Below are positions 42,509 to 50,658 of a stretch of DNA of 64,000 nt, one piece after another (position 1 is the first letter of the stretch; each line of letters opens with the position of its first letter). The notes under the pieces are model-generated. The model ran no database searches. It had not been told where the DNA came from and saw only the letters and a list, made by a program, of their open reading frames with translations. This stretch comes from Natronorubrum halalkaliphilum (GTDB lineage Archaea > Halobacteriota > Halobacteria > Halobacteriales > Natrialbaceae), in NCBI RefSeq assembly GCF_009834785.1, contig NZ_WUYX01000029.1, positions 1 through 64,000 on the forward strand. The letters run 5' to 3'. The translations under genes and the position numbers were made by a program.

Positions 42509-42829
42509 TTACGCGTGTTTCGTTTCGGGGTCTGCACCCTTCGGGTGGTACTCCCAGAAGTCACCGGCGCGCATCGCCTTGCCGACTGCCTTGTGCATGT
42601 CGAGAATCGTCTCGAACTCCTCGACCTCGACGTAGTCGAAGATCTCACGCATCGGGACGACCGTCTGGTAGTTGATTCGGATCGGGTCGTCACCGTGTTC
42701 CTCGACGAACTCGTCGCGGTTCAGCGGAAAGTCCTCCTCGTCGTCGACTTTGTCGGCGATGATCCGCATATCGTACTTGCGCATCCCTTCGCTCCCTTCC
42801 TCGCCGTCGGGATCGTGTGGCCAGTCCAT
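42509..42829 (-). CDS. DUF5785-family protein
   Basis: A 106-residue haloarchaeal protein beginning MDWPHDPDGEEGSEGMRKYD, followed by FPLNRDEFVEEHGDDPIRINY, VVPMREIFDYVEVEEFE and GDFWEYHPKG. I recognise it as DUF5785, a conserved small soluble family without known function. The start at 42829 is chosen over one nine codons upstream because MDWPHDP is the conserved N-terminus. No operon partner is visible. Confidence 0.88.
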   Translation of the reverse strand: MDWPHDPDGEEGSEGMRKYDMRIIADKVDDEEDFPLNRDEFVEEHGDDPIRINYQTVVPMREIFDYVEVEEFETILDMHKAVGKAMRAGDFWEYHPKGADPETKHA

Positions 42830-43190
42830 ACCTCGACGTGCGTAGGGGTCCCGCAAAAGGATTACTCTCCGCAGCCGCGAGTCGGATTCGGACCGGTGGC
42901 CGCTCCGCGTTCGCCGTCGATTTGGAAACGGGTCCGACTTTTCCTTACGGATTCCGAACAGTTAGCGGTGGATATAAGTTAATACAAGTCAGCAATTAGA
43001 ACGGACGCCACTCCTCGAGCGGCGAGGGGACCGAATCCTGTCGGGTACGGGAAGCGCTGAGACGCACCGCTTCAGTCCGACCGTTCGAAGCCATGATCAC
43101 AGCCAATACGGCGGGAGATACTCATCCCGCACGGCAGTTCGTTCGCACTCTCGGTTCACCACTCACCAGTGCTCCCGGCGGTGACCGGAC
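42830..43190. other. intergenic region, possible promoter and short frame
   Basis: A TATA-like gtggatataagttaatac (42968-42985) sits in otherwise GC-rich DNA. A 33-codon open frame from the ATG at 43093 ends in TGA overlapping the GTG of the small zinc protein at 43191 (GTGA); it may be an upstream leader frame but has no recognisable features. Confidence 0.4.
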
Positions 43191-43364
43191 GTGACCATCG
43201 AGACCTCCGAGGAGTCATCAGTCGACGAATCCGACGGGTCTTCGTTTCCCGTCTGTTCGGCCTGCGGATCCCCCGTCGTGACGGTGACCGTCAGCGAACC
43301 GCTCGAGGGCGTTGCGAGTCCCTGCGGCTGCCGAGTCAGTCCCGAGACGCTCGAGTCCGAGTAG
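43191..43364 (+). CDS. 57-residue putative zinc-binding small protein (GTG start)
   Basis: A 57-residue protein with a GTG start. It has an acidic, Ser-rich N-terminus, then FPVCSACGSPVVTVTVSEP and SPCGCRVSPETLE. The CxxC and CxC pairs, separated by about 20 residues, form a likely one-zinc microprotein of the kind common in haloarchaea. The frame is closed by a stop three codons upstream, so GTG 43191 is the first possible start. No homologue name is known to me. The pattern of four cysteines in 57 codons of acidic protein supports a real gene. Confidence 0.6.
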   Translation: MTIETSEESSVDESDGSSFPVCSACGSPVVTVTVSEPLEGVASPCGCRVSPETLESE

Positions 43365-43563
43365 CAGCGGGCTCGAGGGAGCGTGTCTTGCTGTTCGATT
43401 TTCCGTCTCCAGGTCCGGCGGCTCTTTCGTGTTCGTCTCGCTGATCCGGGCTGATCTCCGGCTTTGGCAGCAGTTACAAAAACGCCCGAAGTCGACTCGT
43501 CCGGCCGCCATCCGCCAGTGCCGGTTCAACCGCAACCGTCCTGGGTCGCACCGGAAAATCGGG

Positions 43564-43579
43564 ACAGCAGTCCGTATCA
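43564..43579 (-). repeat. 3'-end motif at the mct stop
   Basis: Plus-strand acagcagtccgtatca; its final tca is the complement of the TGA stop of mct. It is the best match to the right end of the palindromic elements without the rest of the palindrome, and closely matches 55587-55602. Confidence 0.65.
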
Positions 43580-44758
43580 GTCGTCCGCCGTCGTCTCCGC
43601 CTTCTCTTCGCTCTCACCCAGCACGTCCTCGCGGTGTTCGTCCAGTAACGGCGCCCGTCCGCGCGGCCGTGGCGTCGTCTCGCTCATCTTGATCGGATTC
43701 CCGGCGATCTCGACCTCGCGGTCGGCGCCGGGCTGTTCAACGGGGACGAGCATGTCTCGAGCGTGAACGTGTGGATCCTCGAAGATTTCTTCGGTGGTCT
43801 GGACCTTGGCTGCGGGCACGCGCCCCTCGAGTTTGCTCACGAGTTCCTCGTTCGTCTGCTCGACCGCCCAGTCGGCGAGTTCCGCCCGGAGGGAGTCGCG
43901 GTTCTCGAGTCGTTCGGGCGTGGTCGGATACGCCTCGGCCAGGTCCTCGCGGTCCATCACGTTGCAGAGTTCGGCCCAGTGGTTGTTGTTGAAGGCGGCG
44001 ATGACGGCGTAGCCGTCGTCGGTCTCGAAGGCGTTGTAGGGAAACAGCGTGGGGTGGGAGTTCCCGCCGCGGGTGGGGGCCTCGCCGGTGTAGGACTGCT
44101 GGTAGATAGCGCGCTCGGTGAAGCTGAGCATCGAGTCGTACATGGCGGTGTCGACGTACTGGCCCTCGCCGGTCTGTTCGCGGTGGTTGACCGCAGCTAA
44201 GATGCCGATGCAGTTCAGGGTGGCCGTAAAGAGGTCGCCGACGCCGGGGCCGGTTTTCGTCGGTGGACCGTCCGGTTGGCCGGTGGTCTCCATGACGCCG
44301 CCCAGCGCCTGGGCGATGAGGTCGAAGGAGGGTTGGCCCTGTCGGTGGGTCTCGCCCGTGCGCGGGTCGCCGAAGCCGCGGATCGAGGAGTAGATAAGCT
44401 CCTCGTTGTACTCGGTCAAGGTTTCATAACCGAGATCGTACTTCTCCATCGTCCCCGAGCGGTAGTTCTCGACGACGATGTCGGCTTCTTCGACGAGCGA
44501 AAGGAAGTCCGCGCGATCGTCTTCGTCGCCGAGGTTCAGTTCGATGCTCTTCTTGCCCCGGTTGACGCTCTGGAAGTAGCCGCCGTAGGCTTCGCCCTCG
44601 GGGTCGTCGACGAAGGGGGGGTTCGAGCGAATCATGTCTCCGCCTGGCCGCTCGATCTTGACGACGTCTGCACCCATATCGGCGAGTAGCATCGTACAGT
44701 ACGGCCCGGCGAGCACCTGAGTCAGATCCAGCACGCGCAGGTTCGAAAGCGCTCCCAT
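43577..44758 (-). CDS. mct: mesaconyl-CoA C1-C4 CoA transferase (CaiB/BaiF)
   Basis: A 393-residue class III CoA transferase. LRVLDLTQVLAGPYCTMLLADMGADVVKIERPGGD is the N-terminal block, VVENYRSGTMEKYDLGYE follows, and Asp175 in GVGDLFTAT is the catalytic aspartate. By family alone it could use several acids. Because it diverges from mamAB-mal-mch-citE I assign it as Mct, which shifts CoA between the C1 and C4 carboxyls of mesaconate in the methylaspartate cycle. Length matches Mct. The promoter faces mamA across 154 bp containing direct repeats and a palindrome. Confidence 0.9.
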   Translation of the reverse strand: MGALSNLRVLDLTQVLAGPYCTMLLADMGADVVKIERPGGDMIRSNPPFVDDPEGEAYGGYFQSVNRGKKSIELNLGDEDDRADFLSLVEEADIVVENYRSGTMEKYDLGYETLTEYNEELIYSSIRGFGDPRTGETHRQGQPSFDLIAQALGGVMETTGQPDGPPTKTGPGVGDLFTATLNCIGILAAVNHREQTGEGQYVDTAMYDSMLSFTERAIYQQSYTGEAPTRGGNSHPTLFPYNAFETDDGYAVIAAFNNNHWAELCNVMDREDLAEAYPTTPERLENRDSLRAELADWAVEQTNEELVSKLEGRVPAAKVQTTEEIFEDPHVHARDMLVPVEQPGADREVEIAGNPIKMSETTPRPRGRAPLLDEHREDVLGESEEKAETTADD

Positions 44759-44800
44759 GTACAGCCCCGTTTCAGATGAGAGTACCTAAACCTTTACCAT

Positions 44801-44886
44801 AGATCATGAACTTTGACACAGTGTCACATAGGGACGCTGTTAGGATGTTTAAGGAGTATTATCATGGAAGATCATTAACTTTATAG
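44801..44886. promoter_or_regulatory. mct-mamA divergent regulatory region
   Basis: Direct repeats agatcatgaacttt (44801-44814) and agatcattaacttt (44869-44882), 68 bp apart, differ at one base. A perfect 6-1-6 palindrome, tgacacagtgtca (44814-44826), adjoins the first. The second repeat runs into ctttatag (44879-44886), a TATA element 30 nt before the mamA ATG at 44913. Likely operators for coordinated control of the methylaspartate cycle. Confidence 0.55.
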
Positions 44887-44912
44887 CCCCATCCATCATG
44901 ATTCCGAATACG

Positions 44913-45353
44913 ATGTCCCAAACGGTCGTCCTCGGCGTGATCGGCTCCGACGCCCACGTCGTTGGAATCACAATCCTAGAGCAGGCCTTCAGCGCAGCGG
45001 GCTTCGACGTCATCAACCTCGGTGTCCAGACCTCCCAAGAGGAGTTCGCCGAGGCGGCGGTAGACCACGACGCCGAGGCCGTACTGGTTTCCTCGCTCTA
45101 CGGCCACGCCGAGCAGGACTGCCAGGGCTTCCACGAGGTTCTCGAGGCGGCAGACGTCGACGCCGTCACCTACATCGGCGGCAACCTCGCCGTCGGGCAA
45201 GACGAGTTCGACCAGACCCGGCGGACGTTCCGGGAGCTGGGCTTCGATCGCGTCTTCGATTCCGAGACCGATCCCGAAGACGCCATCGAGGCGCTCCGGC
45301 AGGACCTCCAGATCACACCGACCGAGTCGGAACGTGCTACTATCAGTTCCTAG
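44913..45353 (+). CDS. mamA: glutamate mutase, small B12-binding subunit
   Basis: A 146-residue cobalamin-binding subunit. SDAHVVG is the base-off B12 motif DxHxxG (Asp13, His15, Gly18), followed by the Ser/Gly-rich nucleotide loops VLVSSLYGHAEQDC and TYIGGNLAVG. With MamB it rearranges glutamate to threo-3-methylaspartate. The ATG at 44913 (MSQTVV) is preferred to 44898 because the TATA element sits 30 nt upstream. The stop codon abuts the mamB ATG directly. The length matches GlmS/MutS subunits. Confidence 0.95.
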   Translation: MSQTVVLGVIGSDAHVVGITILEQAFSAAGFDVINLGVQTSQEEFAEAAVDHDAEAVLVSSLYGHAEQDCQGFHEVLEAADVDAVTYIGGNLAVGQDEFDQTRRTFRELGFDRVFDSETDPEDAIEALRQDLQITPTESERATISS

Positions 45354-46793
45354 ATGATACGAGACGAACGTATTCCGTCCGACGAGCTACGGCGCATCGA
45401 CGAAGAAATTCGGTCCGGCTGGGATACCGGCGCGGACGTCGACTTCGAGGACGCTATCGAGTACCACGAATCGCTGCCCGCACACAAGCGATTCGCGGAC
45501 GTCCTCGAGTCGGCCGACAAACCGCTCTTGCAACCACGAGCCGGGGTTCCCCGGCTCGACGACCAGATCGAACTCCTCCGGTACCTCCACGAGGAGGGGA
45601 AAGCCGATCTCCTGCCGACCACGATCGACTCGTACACGCGCGACAACGAGTACGGAAAAGCCCAGCAGGGCCTCGAGAAGGCCCGCGAGACGGGCGACGA
45701 CACGCTCAACGGCTTTCCGGCGGTCAACCACGGCATCGACGGCTGCCGGAAGCTAATCGACGCGATCGACGCGCCGATCGAGGTGCGCCACGGGACGCCG
45801 GACGCACGCCTCCTCGCGGCGATCACCTTCGCGGGCGGCTTCCAGAGTTTCGAGGGCGGTCCGATTTCGTACAACATTCCGTACACGAAACGCCACGGGC
45901 TCGAGGAGACCATCGAGAAGTGGCAGTTCGTCGATCGGCTCGCGGGGGCGTACACCGAACGCGGCGTTCGGATCAACCGCGAGCCGTTCGGCCCGCTCAC
46001 GGGGACCCTCGTTCCGCCCTCGATCGCGATCGCGATCATGATCGTCGAGGGCCAGCTCGCGGCGACCCAGGGCGTGCGTTCGATCACGCTCGGCTACGGG
46101 CAGGTCGGGAACGTCGTCCAAGACGTCGCCGCCCTAAACGCCCTGAAGAAGCTGGGCGACGAGTACCTGCCCGACGAGGTGTGCGTCACGACGGTCTTTC
46201 ACGAGTGGATGGGCGGCTTCCCGCCGGACGAGGCTCGCGCCAACGGCGTCATCAGCCTCGGGGGGATGACCGCCGCCATCGCTCAACCGGACAAGGTCAT
46301 CACCAAGTCCCCCCAGGAGTTCCAGGGCGTCCCGACGAAGGAGGCGAACTCCGCCGGCCTGCGAACCACGCGGCAGGTCATCGACATGGCGATCGAGCAG
46401 AAGATCGACATCGACGGCATCGCCGAGGAACAGGACCTGATCGAACGCGAGACGCGGTGTCTGATGGACACCATCTTCGAGCACGGCGACGGCGACGTCG
46501 TACAGGGGACGCTCAAGGCGTTCGATTCCGGCGCGCTCGACGTGCCCTTTGCCCCCAGCGACAGCGCGGCGGGAGCCGTGTTGCCGGCGCGGGACGACGA
46601 CGGTCGCGTCCGAATCTTCGAGTGGGCCGACCTCGCGATGGACGACGATATCAAGGAGATTCACAAGGCCCGCCTGTCCCAGCGTGCGGATACCGAGGGC
46701 CGCGAACAGTCGTTCCGCATGGTCGCGGACGACGTCGACGCGATCAGCGACGGAAAACTCATCGGCCGACCGCAGGGAGAGCTCAAACTATGA
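45354..46793 (+). CDS. mamB: glutamate mutase, large catalytic subunit
   Basis: A 479-residue epsilon-type subunit forming a TIM barrel. LLQPRAGVPRLDDQIELLRYL, GFPAVNHGIDGCRKLIDAIDAPIEVRHGTPDARLLA, QSFEGGPISYNIPYTKRHGLEETIEKW and LVPPSIAIAIMIVEGQLAATQGV contain the arginines and glutamate that bind glutamate in GlmE. It works with MamA and adenosylcobalamin. It starts one base after the mamA stop and overlaps mal by 4 nt (ATGA), so the cluster is one operon. Length is normal. Confidence 0.95.
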   Translation: MIRDERIPSDELRRIDEEIRSGWDTGADVDFEDAIEYHESLPAHKRFADVLESADKPLLQPRAGVPRLDDQIELLRYLHEEGKADLLPTTIDSYTRDNEYGKAQQGLEKARETGDDTLNGFPAVNHGIDGCRKLIDAIDAPIEVRHGTPDARLLAAITFAGGFQSFEGGPISYNIPYTKRHGLEETIEKWQFVDRLAGAYTERGVRINREPFGPLTGTLVPPSIAIAIMIVEGQLAATQGVRSITLGYGQVGNVVQDVAALNALKKLGDEYLPDEVCVTTVFHEWMGGFPPDEARANGVISLGGMTAAIAQPDKVITKSPQEFQGVPTKEANSAGLRTTRQVIDMAIEQKIDIDGIAEEQDLIERETRCLMDTIFEHGDGDVVQGTLKAFDSGALDVPFAPSDSAAGAVLPARDDDGRVRIFEWADLAMDDDIKEIHKARLSQRADTEGREQSFRMVADDVDAISDGKLIGRPQGELKL

Positions 46794-48073
46794 AGATTAC
46801 AGGAGTCCACGCCACGCCCGGATTCTCCGGGTTCTTCTTCGACGACCAGCGCGCGATCAAGCAGGGCGCACAGCAGGACGGGTTCACTTACGACGGCGAG
46901 CCCGTCACCGACGGCTTCGACGAGATTCGCCAGGCCGGCGAATCGATTATCGTCGATATCGAACTCGCAGACAGCACCGTCGTCCGCGGCGACTGCGCGG
47001 CGGTCCAGTACTCCGGCACCGGCGGCCGCGATCCGCTGTTTCAGGCCGAGGCGTACGCTCCCGTCATCGGGGGAGCCGTCGCCGACGAACTCGAGGGGCG
47101 GGATGCGACCGAGTTCCTCGCGAACGCGGAACTGCTCGAGGAGCTGCAGGTCGACGGTGATCGGCTCCACACGGCGATCCGGTACGGCGTCTCGCAGGCG
47201 CTTCTGGCCGCCGCAGCGGAAGCCGAGAACACGACGCAGACGGACGTGATGGCCGACGCGCTCGGCACCGACCCCGCGACGGAGCCGGTGCCCGTCTTCG
47301 GCCAGTCCGGTGACGACCGGTACAACAACACGGAAAAGATGTTCGTCAAGGGCGTCCCCGTCCTGCCACACGCGCTGATCAACAGCGTCGAAAAGATCGG
47401 CGAGCGCGGCGAGACCTTACTCGAGTACGTCGAGTGGCTCACCGAGCGGTCCCAGGAACTCGGCCCCGACGGCTACGAACCGCGGTTCCACATCGACGTC
47501 TACGGCATGATCGGAGAGGTCTTCGGAGCGCCCTACGATCGCGAGGAGGTCGTCGACTACTTCGCCGGCCTCGAGGACGCCGCCGCGCCGTACCCGCTCC
47601 AGATCGAGGGCCCGATGGACGTCGGCGACCGCGAAGCGCAGATCGAGGCGATGGTCGAACTCCGCGAGGGGCTCGCAGACGCGGGCGTTTCGGTCGATAT
47701 CGTCGCCGACGAGTGGTGTAACACGTTCGAGGACGTCAGGGCGTTCGTCGACGACGAGGCGGCCGACATCGTCCAGATCAAGACCCCCGATCTGGGCGGG
47801 ATTCACCGCAGTGGGCAGGCCGTCCGCTACTGCGAAGGAACCGAGACTCGAGCCTACCTCGGCGGGACCTGCAACGAGACGGAAACGTCCGCACGTGCCT
47901 GCGCCCACGTCGCGCTCGCGACGAACGCGGCGCAGGTGCTCGCAAAGCCCGGCATGGGCTTCGACGAAGGGTACATGATCGTCGAAAACGAGATGCGCCG
48001 AACGATCGCGCGACGGAACCGCGAACGCGAACAGCAGCCGACCGACACCGACGAAATTACCGCAGATGACTAG
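46790..48073 (+). CDS. mal: methylaspartate ammonia-lyase
   Basis: A 427-residue enolase-superfamily enzyme. FHIDVYGMIGEVFG, YPLQIEGPMDVGDREAQ and VADEWCNTFED supply the three Mg ligands (Asp, Glu, Asp), and VQIKTPDLGGIH holds the catalytic lysine; TRAYLGGTCNETETSA is the late conserved loop. It removes ammonia from 3-methylaspartate to give mesaconate. The start overlaps mamB by 4 nt and the end overlaps mch by 8 nt. The acidic C-terminal tail (REREQQPTDTDEITADD) is a haloarchaeal addition. Confidence 0.95.
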   Translation: MKITGVHATPGFSGFFFDDQRAIKQGAQQDGFTYDGEPVTDGFDEIRQAGESIIVDIELADSTVVRGDCAAVQYSGTGGRDPLFQAEAYAPVIGGAVADELEGRDATEFLANAELLEELQVDGDRLHTAIRYGVSQALLAAAAEAENTTQTDVMADALGTDPATEPVPVFGQSGDDRYNNTEKMFVKGVPVLPHALINSVEKIGERGETLLEYVEWLTERSQELGPDGYEPRFHIDVYGMIGEVFGAPYDREEVVDYFAGLEDAAAPYPLQIEGPMDVGDREAQIEAMVELREGLADAGVSVDIVADEWCNTFEDVRAFVDDEAADIVQIKTPDLGGIHRSGQAVRYCEGTETRAYLGGTCNETETSARACAHVALATNAAQVLAKPGMGFDEGYMIVENEMRRTIARRNREREQQPTDTDEITADD

Positions 48074-49187
48074 GGAATCACAACGGGATTCCGACAACGG
48101 GAGCGGAGAGCGAAGCGAACCGCGATCGATTGATTGGACAGATCCCGACACGTTCGCACAGGCGCTTGAGCAGGCAGAGACCAAGGAGAAGGGAAACTAC
48201 TTCGAGAACTTCGAAGAAGGCGACGTCATCGAACACGACCCCGGACTCACGCTCACCCGGTTCGGCAACGAACAGTGGATGAGTCAGACCCTGAACCACG
48301 ACCCCGCCTACTGGCGGACTGACGCCGCACGCGCCCGCGGGTTCGAGGATCCCCCGATCCACCCGGACTACCTCACCGCCGCCACGCTCGGCATCACCGT
48401 CGAGGATCTAAGCGAGAAGGGCGGCTACTTCCTCGGGCGAACCGACGTCCGGTTCCCCGAGGCACCCGTCTACGCCGGCACCGAACTCCACGTCGAGAGC
48501 GAGGTCGTCAACCGGGCGACCTCGAGTTCCCGTCCCGAGTACGGCATCGTCTCCTGGCGGACCCGCGGGAAAGACGCCGAGACGGGCGACGTGCTCTGTT
48601 CCTACGAGCGCACGAACATGATCCCGCGGCGTGATCCCGTTGCAACGGACGGAAGCGGTGCTGCTGCCGCCGAGGCAGACGACGGTCCCGAACTCTCCGA
48701 CGAGTTCATTACTCCCGACGGTGGCTACTACGAGGACTTCGCCGAGGCACTCGAGACGGCCGCCGACGAGAACGCCGCAGTGGCCTACCGCCACGAGCGC
48801 GGCCGCACGCAGGACGACGTCACCGTCGCCTCCCTGCCGTTGTCAACGTTGAACACGGCCAAACAGCACCACAACGTCGACGTCATGGCCGACTCGCCGT
48901 CGGGCGACATCGTCACCTACGGGGACGTCACCCGGTCGACCGCGCTGGGCCACGCCCGATCCGACGAGGAGACGTGGCGCGAGGTCGGCTTCGATGACGA
49001 ATCGTTCCACACGTTCGTCGCCGTGGGCGACACCGTCTACGCCTTTACGCGCGTACTCGAGGCCGAGAGCGGTGCCTCGAGCGACGAGGCCGGTACCGTC
49101 CGGTTCGAACATATCGCGTTCAACCAGAACGACGAACCAGTTTACTCGGGTACCCGAACCGCGGAGATTCGGAAGCGTCCGAACTGA
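48066..49187 (+). CDS. mch: mesaconyl-CoA hydratase (MaoC-type)
   Basis: A 373-residue double-hotdog dehydratase. GNYFENFEEGDVIEHDPGLTLTRFGNEQWMSQTLNHDP and HPDYLTAATLGITVEDLSEKG are the first half, and TYGDVTRSTALGHARSD the second. MaoC-type catalytic Asp/His residues lie in the NHDPAYW and neighbouring stretch. It hydrates mesaconyl-C1-CoA to beta-methylmalyl-CoA. It overlaps mal by 8 nt. A Gly/Ala/Ser-rich linker (about 190-205) separates the halves. Assignment rests on family plus operon position. Confidence 0.93.
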   Translation: MTRESQRDSDNGSGERSEPRSIDWTDPDTFAQALEQAETKEKGNYFENFEEGDVIEHDPGLTLTRFGNEQWMSQTLNHDPAYWRTDAARARGFEDPPIHPDYLTAATLGITVEDLSEKGGYFLGRTDVRFPEAPVYAGTELHVESEVVNRATSSSRPEYGIVSWRTRGKDAETGDVLCSYERTNMIPRRDPVATDGSGAAAAEADDGPELSDEFITPDGGYYEDFAEALETAADENAAVAYRHERGRTQDDVTVASLPLSTLNTAKQHHNVDVMADSPSGDIVTYGDVTRSTALGHARSDEETWREVGFDDESFHTFVAVGDTVYAFTRVLEAESGASSDEAGTVRFEHIAFNQNDEPVYSGTRTAEIRKRPN

Positions 49188-49266
49188 CTCCAGTCGATTA
49201 CCACCCAGACGATAGACGACAAACGACAGACGACACATACGTTCACACCACACCTACTCACAAGCC

Positions 49267-50310
49267 ATGACCGAAGACATCCGACTCTGCCGAACCTTCC
49301 AGACCGCACCGGCCGCCGTTCCCAAAGACGATTCGGCGAAGTACCTGCGCTCGGGCCTCGAAGCTGAGGGGTTCCAGGCTCCCGACTGGCTCGTCCCCGA
49401 CATGGAAGACGGCACCGCGCCGAACATGAAAGATGAGGGCCTCGAGAACACGATCGATCTCGTCCCCGAACACGAGTTCGCCGGCGAAATCTGGCCCCGC
49501 GTCGAGTGGAGCTACGAGGACGCCTCCTTCCGCGACCGCGGTCGCGAGCAGATCGACCAACTCGTCGGCGAAATCGGCGACCACATCGACGGCGTCGTCG
49601 TCCCCAAGGTCGGTCGCATCGAGGACGTCGAGCGCGCCGCCGAAGCCGTCGCGGAAGCCGAGGACGCACACGGGTACGACGAGGGCTCGATCCGGCTCTC
49701 GATCATCGTCGAGACCGGACGCGCCCGCTCGGACCTGCGCGAAATCTCCAAATTCGGCGCGGAATCCCGGCTCACCGCACTCGTCTTCGGCCCCGTCGAC
49801 TACGCGGCCGAACTCGGCGCTCGAGACCTGGGCGACGGTCGTCCGCGCTGGGACGGGCTGCTCGAGGCGCTCTCGAACGAGGCCAGCGCCGGCGACTTGC
49901 TCTGTATCGGCGGCCCCTTCGACGATCTGTTCAAGGAGCGCGCCGGTTTGACCTACTACAACGCCGACGCCTACGCGGACCAGGTCGAACACGAGGCCCA
50001 CCTCGGTCTCGACGGCTCCTGGTCGCTGTATCCCAAACAGACAATTCAGGCGAACACCATCCACATGCCGAACGAGGACGAACTCGAGCGCGACGTGAGC
50101 AAAATCGAACGGTTCAACGAGGCCAAACGCGAGGGCACCGGCGCGGTCACGCTGGACGGCCAGATGGTCGACGAGGCCACGTTCAAAGTGTTCCGAAACA
50201 CGGTCCAGCAGGTCCGCGCGATAGACGAGACCCGGCCAGAACAGACCGAGGACTACTACGACGAGGAGCTGCTGAGCCGAGCGCGCGACCTCGAGTTGTC
50301 CTATCAATAG
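49267..50310 (+). CDS. citE: beta-methylmalyl-CoA lyase (HpcH/HpaI/CitE family)
   Basis: A 347-residue citrate-lyase-beta-type TIM barrel. It begins LCRTFQTAPAAVPKDDSAKYLRS, with PDMEDGTAPNMKDEG carrying the Mg-binding acidic residues. VVVPKVGRIEDVERAA and LSIIVETGRARSDLREI follow, the latter with the second Mg ligand Glu. It should cleave beta-methylmalyl-CoA to glyoxylate and propionyl-CoA, the last unique step of the cycle. It follows mch by 79 bp on the same strand, so it may share the transcript or have its own promoter. The CitE-like malate synthase is not in this window. Confidence 0.93.
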   Translation: MTEDIRLCRTFQTAPAAVPKDDSAKYLRSGLEAEGFQAPDWLVPDMEDGTAPNMKDEGLENTIDLVPEHEFAGEIWPRVEWSYEDASFRDRGREQIDQLVGEIGDHIDGVVVPKVGRIEDVERAAEAVAEAEDAHGYDEGSIRLSIIVETGRARSDLREISKFGAESRLTALVFGPVDYAAELGARDLGDGRPRWDGLLEALSNEASAGDLLCIGGPFDDLFKERAGLTYYNADAYADQVEHEAHLGLDGSWSLYPKQTIQANTIHMPNEDELERDVSKIERFNEAKREGTGAVTLDGQMVDEATFKVFRNTVQQVRAIDETRPEQTEDYYDEELLSRARDLELSYQ

Positions 50311-50518
50311 CGACCAATAACGTCTCGCGTCGATTGGCGTCCGGTTCGACGCTCGCAGTGCTTTTGTTCGTGCACACAGCCTCGAGAGCGGGCGCAAAGC
50401 GACTATAAAGCCTGCCACAACGGCCGGCACTCGTCCTCTCGAGTTCCATCGTTTCGTTGCATACTCACGACCCCGGCCGTCTCGAATGGCTACGGCCATT
50501 GCGTTGGTCGCGGAAAAA

Positions 50519-50602
50519 CGGTGGGGATGGGATTTGAACCCATGAGGCTTGACAGCCACCTGCTCTCAAGGCAGGCGCGTTAGGCCGCTCTGCCACCCCA
50601 CC
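50519..50602 (-). tRNA. tRNA-Ser (anticodon TGA)
   Basis: A type II tRNA with a long variable arm. On the minus strand the acceptor arms are ggtgggg and ccccacc with discriminator G. The D-arm starts ggcagagcggcc, the anticodon stem is cctgc/gcagg with loop cttgaga (TGA), the variable arm is tggctgtcaagcctc-like, and the T-arm is atgggttcaaatcccat. There is no intron. Confidence 0.95.
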
Positions 50603-50658
50603 TCACCGCTTCCTTTTCCGTCCGTTCAAAAAGGGTTGTCGGTCTCCCGTCGCGGAAC

